NCBI GenBank assembly: GCA_018268915.1
Contig: JAFDVQ010000009.1
Span: forward strand, 1-64,000
Reading direction: 5' to 3'
DNA: 64,000 bases
Origin: Acidobacteriota bacterium
GTDB taxonomy: Bacteria > Acidobacteriota > Terriglobia > Terriglobales > Acidobacteriaceae
Shown here: positions 43,068 to 51,752 of the stretch, piece after piece
Layout: each line of letters begins with the position of its first letter
Position numbering within the stretch: the first letter of the stretch is position 1
Notes under the pieces: model-generated
Told to the model about the DNA's origin: nothing
What the model saw: the letters and a program-made list of their open reading frames with translations, nothing else
Databases searched by the model: none
Translations under genes and position numbers: made by a program

Positions 43068-44155
43068 AATCGAAGAGCAGGCTCACATTCCTCGACCGTT
43101 ATCTGACGGCATGGATATTTGCCGCGATGGCGCTTGGCGTTGTGATGGGGTGGCTTGTGCCCGGCATCGTGCCCTTTCTGAACAGGTTCAGCGTCGGGAC
43201 CACGTCTATTCCGATAGCGGCTGGCCTGATTGTAATGATGTATCCGCCATTCACAAAAGTCCGCTATGAAGAGCTGCATGAAGTTTTCCGCAACAAGAAG
43301 GTGCTTGGACTGTCGCTGCTGCAGAACTGGGTGATCGGGCCGATACTCATGTTCGCATTGGCGATCATCTTTCTACGCGGCTTTCCGGAGTACATGGCCG
43401 GGCTGATCATGATTGGGCTGGCCCGTTGTATCGCCATGGTCATCGTTTGGAATGAACTGGCGAAGGGAGACACGGACTACGCTGCCGGACTCGTTGCGTT
43501 CAACTCGATCTTTCAAGTGCTGTTCTACTCTGTGTACGCTTGGACCTTCATTACTGTTCTGCCCGGCTGGTTCGGTCTGCGTGGTGTTGCCGTGCATGTA
43601 ACGATTGCGGAGATCGCCAAGAGTGTCTTCGTATACCTGGGCATACCATTCATCGCCGGATTCCTGACGCGCACGATACTCATCAGACTGAAAGGGACTG
43701 AGTGGTACGCGCGCAGCTTTGTGCCACGTGTAAGCCCGCTTACGCTCGTCGCCTTGTTATTCACGATCGTGGTGATGTTCTCGCTGAAGGGCGAACTTAT
43801 CGTTCGGCTGCCACTTGATGTACTGCGGATAGCTCTGCCATTACTCATCTATTTCGTCGTCATGTTCCTGGTCTCGTTCTACCTGGGGAAAAAACTCGGG
43901 GCAGACTACTCGAAAACGACTACCCTCGCATTCACGGCAGCTTCGAACAATTTCGAGTTGGCGATCGCTGTTGCCGTAGCTGTCTTCGGTATCAATTCCG
44001 GCGCTGCGTTTGCCGCGGTAATCGGACCGCTTGTTGAGGTTCCAGTAATGATCGGACTCGTTAACGTCGCATTCCATTTTCAGAGGCGGTACTTCCCTGA
44101 CCCACAATCCCTTCCCGTGGAATCAGTCTGTGTTTCCGCGACTCGAATGAATTGA
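43064..44155 (+). CDS. acr3: Arsenite efflux transporter Acr3
   Basis: A 363-residue membrane carrier of the ACR3 family with ten hydrophobic segments, exporting arsenite. Family residues are in place: the conserved cysteine in GLARCIAMVIVW, NELAKGDTDYAAGLVAFNS after it, and the acidic FELAIAVAVA block with SNN before it near the C-terminus. ATG 43064 overlaps the arsC stop (ATGA). Last gene of the arsenic operon. The length is normal. Confidence 0.94.
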   Translation: MKSKSRLTFLDRYLTAWIFAAMALGVVMGWLVPGIVPFLNRFSVGTTSIPIAAGLIVMMYPPFTKVRYEELHEVFRNKKVLGLSLLQNWVIGPILMFALAIIFLRGFPEYMAGLIMIGLARCIAMVIVWNELAKGDTDYAAGLVAFNSIFQVLFYSVYAWTFITVLPGWFGLRGVAVHVTIAEIAKSVFVYLGIPFIAGFLTRTILIRLKGTEWYARSFVPRVSPLTLVALLFTIVVMFSLKGELIVRLPLDVLRIALPLLIYFVVMFLVSFYLGKKLGADYSKTTTLAFTAASNNFELAIAVAVAVFGINSGAAFAAVIGPLVEVPVMIGLVNVAFHFQRRYFPDPQSLPVESVCVSATRMN

Positions 44156-44249
44156 CATGCAATATGACGACCTGATCGCTGCTTTGGCCATACCGCGAAT
44201 GCCAGTTTATTGATCACACCCCAGCAAAGCCCGAACCTTTAGGATTGTC

Positions 44250-45905
44250 TTGATGAAGGTTCTCAGCGCAGAAGAGATGCAGGCTTGCGATCGCGTGACC
44301 ACGGAACGCCATGGCGTGCCGTCGATCGACTTGATGCGCGCTGCTTCAGCTGCTGTGGATGCATTTGCTCGAGAGCAGTTTCCTCATGCGCGGCGCGTAA
44401 CCGTGCTGTGCGGCAAGGGCAACAATGGCGGCGACGGCATGATGGCGGCACGTCTGCTTGCCAAGGCTGGACTCGAGGTCACGACACTGCTGCTGGGATC
44501 GCAGTACGAACTTAAGGGCGATGCGGCCATAGCCTGGCGGGAGCTGAGCGTCTCATCGAACCGTTTTATCTACGAAGTGAATTCTCCGGCTGATTTGCGG
44601 ACGCACAATGCCGCGCTGGAAACAGACCTGATTGTCGATGCGGTGCTGGGGACCGGATTCAAACCACCAATGCGCGGCCTCGCTGAAGCGGCGCTGGAAT
44701 GGGCGAGCGCGAGCTCTGCGCCGTTCCTCTCTGTCGATCTGCCATCGGGATGGCCGGCGGATGCCACTGCGAGCAAAGTCGAGGCCAGGACCTTTCCCTC
44801 AGATGCCGTCATCACTTTCACTGCCCCCAAACCAGCGCACGTTTTCGGCGAGCTCACGAGGCGTTGGAACCAGCCTGTTGTCGTTGCGCCTATAGGCTCG
44901 CCCGACGAGGCGATCGTCTCAGAACAGCAGATCGTGTGGGCAGGCAGTGCGCATACCCTCCTGCAGCAGCCTCGAGCCGCGGATGCAAACAAAGGAAAGT
45001 ACGGACACGTTCTGGTGATCGGCGGTTCGACCGGAAAATCTGGCGCACCAGCGATGTCGTCAATGGCTGCGATGCGAGTTGGCGCAGGTCTTGTGACGGC
45101 AGCAGTGCCGGCTTCGATTGCCGCCGAGATCTCCGGCTTTGCTCCGGAGCTGATGACCTATCCGATGTTGGCGAGCCCCTCTGGAGAGCTGGCCAGCAAC
45201 GGAATCACAGCACAGCAATTTGAGAAGCTGATCGAGAAGATGTCCGTTCTCGCGGTGGGTCCAGGTCTGGGCCAGGGGCCGGGAGTTGAAATCCTGCTCG
45301 AAGCTGCCCTCTCAGACACAAAGCTTCCGCTCGTGATCGATGCTGATGGTTTGAACACCCTTGCGGCCAATCCGCCGCTGATGGAAAAGTTGGCGGAAAG
45401 TGGAAAGACAGGACGCATCATCGTGCTCACGCCGCATCCGGGAGAGATGGCACGACTTGCCGGAAAGAGCACGGCCGAGATCCAGGCAAACCGCCTGGAT
45501 GCCGCTCGCAACTTTGCTCGGAACAGCGGCGTAACGCTGGTGCTGAAAGGTTCGCGAACTTTGATCGCGCATCCGGATGGTCGGGTCGCCGTCAATACCT
45601 CTGGAAATCCAGGGATGGCGAAGGGCGGCAGTGGCGATGTGCTGACCGGCATCGTTGCGGGTCTGCTGGCACAGTTTCCTGAAGACGCTGCTCGCGCGAT
45701 CGAGGCGGCAGTCTACTTACATGGGCTTGCGGCAGATCTGGCGGTGCGTGAAGCAGACGAGCACACCCTGCTCGCGACAGATAGCTTCCAGTATTTTCCC
45801 AATGCGTTTCAGTTTCGGGCGAATCGCTTTTGCAAAAGCGGTGAAAGAGGGTATGTTTGGTTGCAGGGGCTGCCGAAGAGGCGCTCCGCGGAGACGGCAG
45901 GATGA
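44250..45905 (+). CDS. nnr: Bifunctional NAD(P)HX epimerase/dehydratase
   Basis: A 551-residue two-domain repair enzyme. The N-terminal epimerase (YjeF_N, about 1-215) has VLCGKGNNGGDGMMAARLL, VDAVLGTGF and DLPSGW; the C-terminal ADP-dependent dehydratase (YjeF_C, about 245-520) has GKYGHVLVIGGSTGKSGAP, VLTPHPGEMARL and NPGMAKGGSGDVLTGIVAGLLAQ. It restores hydrated NADH and NADPH damaged by heat or acid. The C-terminal ~30 residues are a basic extension beyond the usual end. It overlaps tsaE by 4 bp (ATGA), a common pairing in bacteria. Confidence 0.94.
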   Translation: MMKVLSAEEMQACDRVTTERHGVPSIDLMRAASAAVDAFAREQFPHARRVTVLCGKGNNGGDGMMAARLLAKAGLEVTTLLLGSQYELKGDAAIAWRELSVSSNRFIYEVNSPADLRTHNAALETDLIVDAVLGTGFKPPMRGLAEAALEWASASSAPFLSVDLPSGWPADATASKVEARTFPSDAVITFTAPKPAHVFGELTRRWNQPVVVAPIGSPDEAIVSEQQIVWAGSAHTLLQQPRAADANKGKYGHVLVIGGSTGKSGAPAMSSMAAMRVGAGLVTAAVPASIAAEISGFAPELMTYPMLASPSGELASNGITAQQFEKLIEKMSVLAVGPGLGQGPGVEILLEAALSDTKLPLVIDADGLNTLAANPPLMEKLAESGKTGRIIVLTPHPGEMARLAGKSTAEIQANRLDAARNFARNSGVTLVLKGSRTLIAHPDGRVAVNTSGNPGMAKGGSGDVLTGIVAGLLAQFPEDAARAIEAAVYLHGLAADLAVREADEHTLLATDSFQYFPNAFQFRANRFCKSGERGYVWLQGLPKRRSAETAG

Positions 45906-46375
45906 GCAAGGAAGCGCCGGTGGCCGAGGGTCGCATTCACGAATTCGTAACACATAGCGGCTCCGACACGGTTGAGGTCGGTCGCAAGCTGGTGCAATTG
46001 CTCGCGCCGCCGCAGTTGCTGATCTTGCGCGGTGAACTTGGTACCGGCAAAACAACGCTGGTGAAAGGGATCGCGCAGGCGCTTGATGCTGCCGAGCCCG
46101 ACGAGGTGACCAGTCCTACTTTCACTCTTCTGCATGAATATGACGGCACCCGCGAGGGCAAGCAGCTAAAGCTTTATCACCTTGACGTTTATCGCATTGA
46201 GGGCGAGCGGCAGTTGGAGAGCCTCGGCATGGAGGAACTGCTGACCCCGGATGCGCTGGTTCTGGTGGAGTGGGGCGAGAAGTTCAAAAGTATCCGCAAA
46301 AAAGCTACTGGCGAGATCTCAATCGCGTCAGCTGGCGGTGATGCGCGCAAAATTACAGTTACGCTCAGAGACTGA
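45902..46375 (+). CDS. tsaE: tRNA threonylcarbamoyladenosine ATPase TsaE
   Basis: A 157-residue P-loop protein required for the t6A modification of ANN-decoding tRNAs, working with TsaB, TsaC and TsaD. Walker A GELGTGKTT is at 44-52, the SPTFTL switch at 71-76, and HLDVYRIE follows, all typical. ATG 45902 overlaps the stop of the NAD(P)HX repair gene; the frame extends upstream to 45857 inside that gene and I reject the longer form. Confidence 0.95.
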   Translation: MSKEAPVAEGRIHEFVTHSGSDTVEVGRKLVQLLAPPQLLILRGELGTGKTTLVKGIAQALDAAEPDEVTSPTFTLLHEYDGTREGKQLKLYHLDVYRIEGERQLESLGMEELLTPDALVLVEWGEKFKSIRKKATGEISIASAGGDARKITVTLRD

Positions 46376-46459
46376 ACGCGTCAAAAAAAGTAGCTGATGT
46401 GCTGTAGTCCTTTGCCCGGTTCGTGCGTGTTCCTGAATGAACGATAAAGGAGATCAGGA

Positions 46460-47035
46460 ATGCGACTGATTCCAGTTTGCCTTTCATTGGTCCTTGCACC
46501 GCTGGTTGTGGTCGGCCAGCAGACACAACCCACAACAGCTCAGAAGGCTGCGCAACCAGCCGCCACGAAACATGCGAGCCCGACTGCTCCGCACAAGACG
46601 GCGACCCGCCACAGATCCAGACACCGTTCCCGCAAGGCTAGCCGGAGAGCGAAGCACACAGAACCAACCACCATTCCTGTGGACGTAATCAACGGCGGTG
46701 AGACTCGCCACGTCAATCTCGACAAGACAATGGCTGCCCCGGAACATGCCAAAGGCAAGTCCGGCCAGGTCAAAGTCGATGTCATCAATGGGTCGTCCAC
46801 AGACACTCAGTATTTTTCCGATAACAATCAGGAAGCAGCCCACAATCAGTCAGTGGTGGTGGACGTGCAATCGGGCGATACGAAATTCGCGGATGGGAAT
46901 AAGAGTCCTGTCGTAACCGGAATTGCATCGAGCAGCTCTGTCGATGCCAAAAGCGCGAGTAGCGGCGGACAACCAGTGGCCAGACAGGTCTCGCCGCGAC
47001 CAAAGCGCCCGGCATATACGCCTGATGGGCACTGA
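46460..47035 (+). CDS. Exported protein with VDVINGG-type repeats
   Basis: A 191-residue secreted or periplasmic protein of unknown function. AAAGGAGA lies just upstream of ATG 46460. A signal peptide (cleavage near VVGQ) leads into a lysine/arginine/histidine-rich, threonine-rich segment (about 25-67), then three degenerate repeats: PVDVINGGETRHV, KVDVINGSSTDTQYF and VVDVQSGDTKF. The sequence is low in hydrophobic residues apart from these short beta-like units. No cysteines, no enzyme motif. The basic part could bind polyanions such as nucleic acid or teichoic-like polymers; that is a guess. Confidence 0.6.
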   Translation: MRLIPVCLSLVLAPLVVVGQQTQPTTAQKAAQPAATKHASPTAPHKTATRHRSRHRSRKASRRAKHTEPTTIPVDVINGGETRHVNLDKTMAAPEHAKGKSGQVKVDVINGSSTDTQYFSDNNQEAAHNQSVVVDVQSGDTKFADGNKSPVVTGIASSSSVDAKSASSGGQPVARQVSPRPKRPAYTPDGH

Positions 47036-47200
47036 TCTCTAACCCTTCTGGGAAAAGAGAAACCGGCTTCTCGAAGGTCTGGTCCTCGTGCTCGATGCGA
47101 GGATCAGCGGCCTGGGCTTGTAAGATGTTGGGGCAATCCTGCTGTTCTCAACCGGACTCACATTCGATGTGTGGTGACCGGCGTTCCCGGAGGATCCCTG

Positions 47201-50200
47201 ATGCGTGCGCTACGCCTTCCTGTTCTTTTTTGCCTTACCGCTTTCCTGATAGCAACCGAATGGATTGCTGAAACAGTCCCCGCTTTCGCCGCAACCAAGC
47301 CTCATATCTTTCAGCATCCCGCGCTGAGCAAAGATCTGATCGCATTCGGCTACGCGGGCGACCTCTGGACCGTCCCGCGAGCAGGCGGTGTGGCAAGGCG
47401 TCTCACTACAGGTATCGGCATCGAAACAGACCCTGTGTTCTCGCCCGACGGCAGCACTATAGCATTCACGGGCGACTACGATGGCAATACAGACGTCTTC
47501 ACGATCCCTGCTGAAGGCGGAGTTCCCTTTCGTGTGACGTACCACCCAGCCGCGGACTATGCAGTGGCCTGGACCGCGGATGGCAAGGACATCGTCTTCC
47601 GCTCGACACGTATTTCGCAGAGCCGTTACACCCAGCTCTACGAGGTTCCTGCAAAGGGTGGCATCGCAAAGGTTCTGCCGCTACCCATGGCCTATCAGGG
47701 CAAGTTCTCTTCAGACGGAAAACAGATCGCCTATTCGCCTCTTCCTCCAGCGTACGGATTCGACTACATGTCGTACGTATCCTGGGGCAACTATCACGGC
47801 GGAAGAGCCAGCACCATCTGGGTGACGGCCTTGCCGGGACTTGAGTCGACTCAGATTCCGCACGAGGTGTCGTCAGACTTTGCGCCTGTTTTTGCCGGCG
47901 GAAGCATCTACTTTCTTTCGGCCCGCAAAGGCAAAGCAACCATCTTCAAATACGATCCCGCTTCGAAGGCCGTCTCGCAGGCTTTTGAAAATGACGGTCC
48001 GGATATCCGCTCACTGCAGGGCGAGGGCGACACGCTTGTCTACGACCGGCTCGGCGAGATCTACCTCTACGACACGAAGGCAGGATCAAGCAAACTGGTT
48101 CCCATCGAGATCGACGCGGACATGCCGGAGGTACGCTCGCGCATTGAGAGTGTCGGCGATCAACTTGAGAACGCCTCGGTGTCGCCGACGGGCTTGCGCG
48201 CGGTCGTCGAGGCGCATGGCGACATCTTCACTGTTCCTGTAAAGCACGGCCCTACCCGGGACATCACCAACACTCCGGGAGCCATGGAACGCGAACCGGC
48301 CTGGTCGCCCGACGGACAGTCAATCGCATACTTCTCGGATGAATCGGGAATGTATGCGCTCCACGTTGCGCCGCAAACCGGAAGTGCAGTGGCCGGAACG
48401 GCGGCAATAAAGAAGTTCGCGCTTGGCCAGGAGCCTGCCTACTATTTTGGAACCAAGTGGTCTCCCGATTCGAAGAAGATCGCGTTCTACGACAATCACC
48501 TGAAGACCTGGGTGCTGGATACAACGAACGGCAAGCTGTCTGTCGTGAACGACAAGAATGTCTACGGCGGCTTTTCGGGCAGCGAATTCGATTTTGCCTG
48601 GTCGCCGGATTCAAAATGGCTCGCCTACGCACGGTCGATGCCGAATCATCTGCACGCCATCTTCCTTTATTCTCTCGATTCGGGTCAGTCGACGCAGGTG
48701 TCGAGCACGATGGGAGAATCGCGTCTTCCCGCGTTCGACCGCGACGGAAAATATATCTTCTTCGTCGCCAGCACCAATGCAGGAGCCACTTCAGACGGGC
48801 TCGATATGACCAGCGACCTTTACCAGGTCACGTCACACATCTACGCTGTGACGCTCGCCGCGGACACCGCCTCTCCCATCGCGCCAGAAATGGACGATGA
48901 GAAAAATCCAGCTGACGACAAAGGCAAAGACGCGGACAAATCCAGCGAGAAGAAAGACAGCGATCAGAAGCCCGGCGACGCCAAAGAAGCCGGCGATGAG
49001 AAACCCCATGCGAAGCCGGCACCTCCAAAGCCGGTGAAGGTCGACCTGGATGGAATTGAAAGACGGATTATCGCCATGCCTTTACCTGCGAGCGTCTACA
49101 CAGGATTGGCTGGTGGTTTGAAAGGCAGCATTTACTTCACGGAAGATGCCGCGTCCGGTCGATTCAACGGAGGCGGATCGACGCTGAGCCGCTGGACACC
49201 GGAGGAGCGCAAGACCGAGAAGCTGGCTGAACATGTTGAGCACTTCGAACTCACCGCGAACGGCGAGAAGATGCTGCTCGCGCTAGGCCATCCCCGACCG
49301 GACGGAAGCGATATGCCTCCAGGCGGAGGACCCAAACCCACATGGGTGATCGTGCCTGCGAGCGCGCCGGTCAAGGCAGGCGAGGGCGTGCTGTCGTTCG
49401 GCGATATGAAGATGCGTGTCGATCCGCATGCCGAGTGGGCCCAGATGTACCACGAAGTTTGGCGCATCGAGCGCGCCTTCTTCTACGATCCAAACTTCCA
49501 CGGCACCAATACCGTTGCGGACGAAAAGAAGTTCGAGCCTTACGTGCAGTCGATGGCCTCTCGCGCCGACCTCAACTACATCTTCCAGGAGATGCTGAGC
49601 GCGTTCTCCGTCGGTCACCTGCGCGGGAACGGCGGACAGATCCCCAATGCGAAAAAGGTTCCAGGTGGGCTGCTCGGAGCGGACTACGAGATCAAGGGGA
49701 ATCGTTACTGCATCGCGAAAATCTACACCGGCGGTGATTTCAATCCGCGCGATAAGGCTCCGCTTGCTCAACCGGGACTCAATGTCAAAGTGGGTGACTG
49801 CATACTCGACCTGAATGGCCAGGAACTAACTGCCGACATGGACATCCAGCAGCCGCTCGAAGGTACGGCGGGCAAGGTGATCAGCGTTCGCATCGGCAGC
49901 GCTGATGGCAAGAATCCGCGCGACATTTCGATCACGCCGATAGCAAGCGAAGCAGCTCTGCGCAATGTGGACTGGATCGACAGCAATCAGAAGAAGGTAG
50001 ATCAGCTTTCCGGCGGAAAACTGGCGTATGTCTACCTGCCCGATACGGGCGAAGGCGGATTCACCAACTTCAACCGCTACTACTTCGCGCAGACCGACAA
50101 GCAGGGTGCCATCATCGACGAGCGCTTCAACGGCGGCGGCCAGGTCGCCGACTACTTCATCGAGGTGCTGGGCCGTCATATCGAGTCGTACTGGGCGCCG

Positions 50201-50632
50201 CGAACCGGCAAGATCGAGCACACGCCGAACGCCGGCATCTACGGGCCGAAGGTGATGATCGCGAATGAATTCTCCGGCTCAGGCGGCGATGCCCTTCCTT
50301 GGCTCTTCAAGCAGGCTAAGCTTGGTCCGCTGGTCGGCAAGCGCACGTGGGGCGGTCTGGTCGGCATTGGCCCGATCCCCGTGCTTATGGACGGCGGACA
50401 CGTCACTTCACCCAGCGTCGCGTTCTTCTCTCCCAAGGGCGAGTGGGACGTCGAGAACCATGGCGTCGAGCCGGATTACGCCGTTGAGCAGGATCCGAAG
50501 GCTATCAGCGAAGGACACGATCCGCAGTTGGAGAAGGCTGTGTCGCTGGCGATGGATGAACTGAAAAAGGCGCCTGAGCACGAGGTGCAGCGCCCGGTAT
50601 ATCCGAATTACCACAAAGACAGGCAACGGTGA
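47201..50632 (+). CDS. Tricorn-like serine protease (S41)
   Basis: A 1143-residue exported protein. ATG 47201 has GGAGG 7 nt upstream and opens a signal peptide (cleavage near AFAA). The order is: a WD40/PD40-like beta-propeller (about 35-550) with repeated FSPDG and WSPDSK units; a highly charged linker (about 565-610, K/D/E-rich); a second propeller-like part; a C1 region with YHEVWRIERAFFYDPNFHG; a PDZ domain; and the S41 core with FNGGGQVADYF and the nucleophile Ser1027 in GSGGDA. A late NHGVEPDY supplies the catalytic glutamate region. It degrades peptides, probably those made by upstream proteases; the signal peptide puts it in the periplasm. Confidence 0.92.
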   Translation: MRALRLPVLFCLTAFLIATEWIAETVPAFAATKPHIFQHPALSKDLIAFGYAGDLWTVPRAGGVARRLTTGIGIETDPVFSPDGSTIAFTGDYDGNTDVFTIPAEGGVPFRVTYHPAADYAVAWTADGKDIVFRSTRISQSRYTQLYEVPAKGGIAKVLPLPMAYQGKFSSDGKQIAYSPLPPAYGFDYMSYVSWGNYHGGRASTIWVTALPGLESTQIPHEVSSDFAPVFAGGSIYFLSARKGKATIFKYDPASKAVSQAFENDGPDIRSLQGEGDTLVYDRLGEIYLYDTKAGSSKLVPIEIDADMPEVRSRIESVGDQLENASVSPTGLRAVVEAHGDIFTVPVKHGPTRDITNTPGAMEREPAWSPDGQSIAYFSDESGMYALHVAPQTGSAVAGTAAIKKFALGQEPAYYFGTKWSPDSKKIAFYDNHLKTWVLDTTNGKLSVVNDKNVYGGFSGSEFDFAWSPDSKWLAYARSMPNHLHAIFLYSLDSGQSTQVSSTMGESRLPAFDRDGKYIFFVASTNAGATSDGLDMTSDLYQVTSHIYAVTLAADTASPIAPEMDDEKNPADDKGKDADKSSEKKDSDQKPGDAKEAGDEKPHAKPAPPKPVKVDLDGIERRIIAMPLPASVYTGLAGGLKGSIYFTEDAASGRFNGGGSTLSRWTPEERKTEKLAEHVEHFELTANGEKMLLALGHPRPDGSDMPPGGGPKPTWVIVPASAPVKAGEGVLSFGDMKMRVDPHAEWAQMYHEVWRIERAFFYDPNFHGTNTVADEKKFEPYVQSMASRADLNYIFQEMLSAFSVGHLRGNGGQIPNAKKVPGGLLGADYEIKGNRYCIAKIYTGGDFNPRDKAPLAQPGLNVKVGDCILDLNGQELTADMDIQQPLEGTAGKVISVRIGSADGKNPRDISITPIASEAALRNVDWIDSNQKKVDQLSGGKLAYVYLPDTGEGGFTNFNRYYFAQTDKQGAIIDERFNGGGQVADYFIEVLGRHIESYWAPRTGKIEHTPNAGIYGPKVMIANEFSGSGGDALPWLFKQAKLGPLVGKRTWGGLVGIGPIPVLMDGGHVTSPSVAFFSPKGEWDVENHGVEPDYAVEQDPKAISEGHDPQLEKAVSLAMDELKKAPEHEVQRPVYPNYHKDRQR

Positions 50633-50658
50633 TCAGTGGTCAGTGATCAGGCATTGTG

Positions 50659-51663
50659 ATGACTCGGATCGCATTTGAAGAAGTCCATGCTTGCCTTGCC
50701 AAAGTTCTGCGCTCGCTTGCATTCAGCGACGAACGCGCGCAACTGTCGGCTCGCTTATTTGCGGAGACGACATGCGATGGCGTGTATTCACATGGGGTCA
50801 ATCGTTTTGCGCGCTTTGTGGCAATGGTGCGCAACGGCAGTGTCGATCCCGCCGCGGAGCCGCGTGCTGTCGCTCGTTTCTGCGCCCTGGAACGTTGGGA
50901 CGGGCAGCGTGGGCCTGGCAACCTGAACGCCTTCGCAGCAATGGCTCGAGCGATTGCATTGAGTCGCGAACACGGCATCGGCTCCGTGGCGATGGCAAAC
51001 ACGAATCACTGGATGCGCGGCGGAACCTATGGCTGGCAGGCCGCCGACGCCGGGGTGATTGGCCTCTGCTGGACAAACACCATGCCCAATCTGCCCCCGT
51101 GGGGCGGATCGGAGCCGGCAATCGGCAACAATCCGCTCGTGATCGCTGTACCACGTGCGAAGGGGCATGTGGTGCTCGACATGGCAATGTCGCAGTTCTC
51201 CTACGGTGCACTTGAGAGCCATCGACGCCGCGGCGAGCAGCTACCCATCGATGGTGGCTTCGATGCTGAGGGCAATCTCACTCGCGATCCTGCTGCGATC
51301 GAGAATTCGCAGCGGCTTCTTCCGATCGGCTTCTGGAAAGGATCGGGACTGGCCGTCATGCTGGATCTGATCGCGACAACGACTGCACTTGGGACTGCGA
51401 CAAATCAGATTGCAAATGACCCGCTGCGCGAAACCGGGCTCTCCCAGGTGTTCATTGCGATTGACCCGCGAACCCTTGGAGAGTCAGCCCGCATGGACCA
51501 GATCGCTGACGAGATCGTCTCTTCCCTGCACCTTACCAAACCCGCTGAATCTGACAAACCAGTACGCTATCCCGGCGAGAGCACGCTGCGCCTTCGGGAG
51601 GAGAATCGCAAGCTTGGGCTGCCGATCGATGAAGGGGTGTGGACCGAAATCTGCAAAATGTAA
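50659..51663 (+). CDS. yiaK: Ldh2/YiaK-type NAD(P)-dependent dehydrogenase
   Basis: A 334-residue enzyme of the malate/L-lactate dehydrogenase (Ldh2) family, closest in my reading to 2,3-diketo-L-gulonate reductase YiaK. The catalytic histidine is in DGVYSHGVNRF (H45); ANTNHWMRGGTYGWQAA and PIGFWKGSGLAVMLDL are family blocks. GTG 50656 directly precedes ATG 50659; I use the ATG. The gene lies 26 bp after the tricorn-like protease gene. Its presence between two peptidase genes may be incidental. Confidence 0.85.
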   Translation: MTRIAFEEVHACLAKVLRSLAFSDERAQLSARLFAETTCDGVYSHGVNRFARFVAMVRNGSVDPAAEPRAVARFCALERWDGQRGPGNLNAFAAMARAIALSREHGIGSVAMANTNHWMRGGTYGWQAADAGVIGLCWTNTMPNLPPWGGSEPAIGNNPLVIAVPRAKGHVVLDMAMSQFSYGALESHRRRGEQLPIDGGFDAEGNLTRDPAAIENSQRLLPIGFWKGSGLAVMLDLIATTTALGTATNQIANDPLRETGLSQVFIAIDPRTLGESARMDQIADEIVSSLHLTKPAESDKPVRYPGESTLRLREENRKLGLPIDEGVWTEICKM

Positions 51664-51752
51664 AAGAGGCCCCCGCAAAAGCGGGTTGGGATTTGCCGGC
51701 CCCTGGGAGTAATCTTCGAAAGCTGACTAAAACGACCAACGTGGAGGCAGTC

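Noticed and set aside
51672..51685. CCCGC-AAAA-GCGGG hairpin after the YiaK-like gene
   Set aside because: Only a 5-bp stem and no U-tract; too weak to call a terminator.
51639..51752. N-terminal extension of the S9 peptidase
   Set aside because: It overlaps the YiaK-like gene and would bury the clear signal peptide that begins at ATG 51753, which has its own GGAGG.
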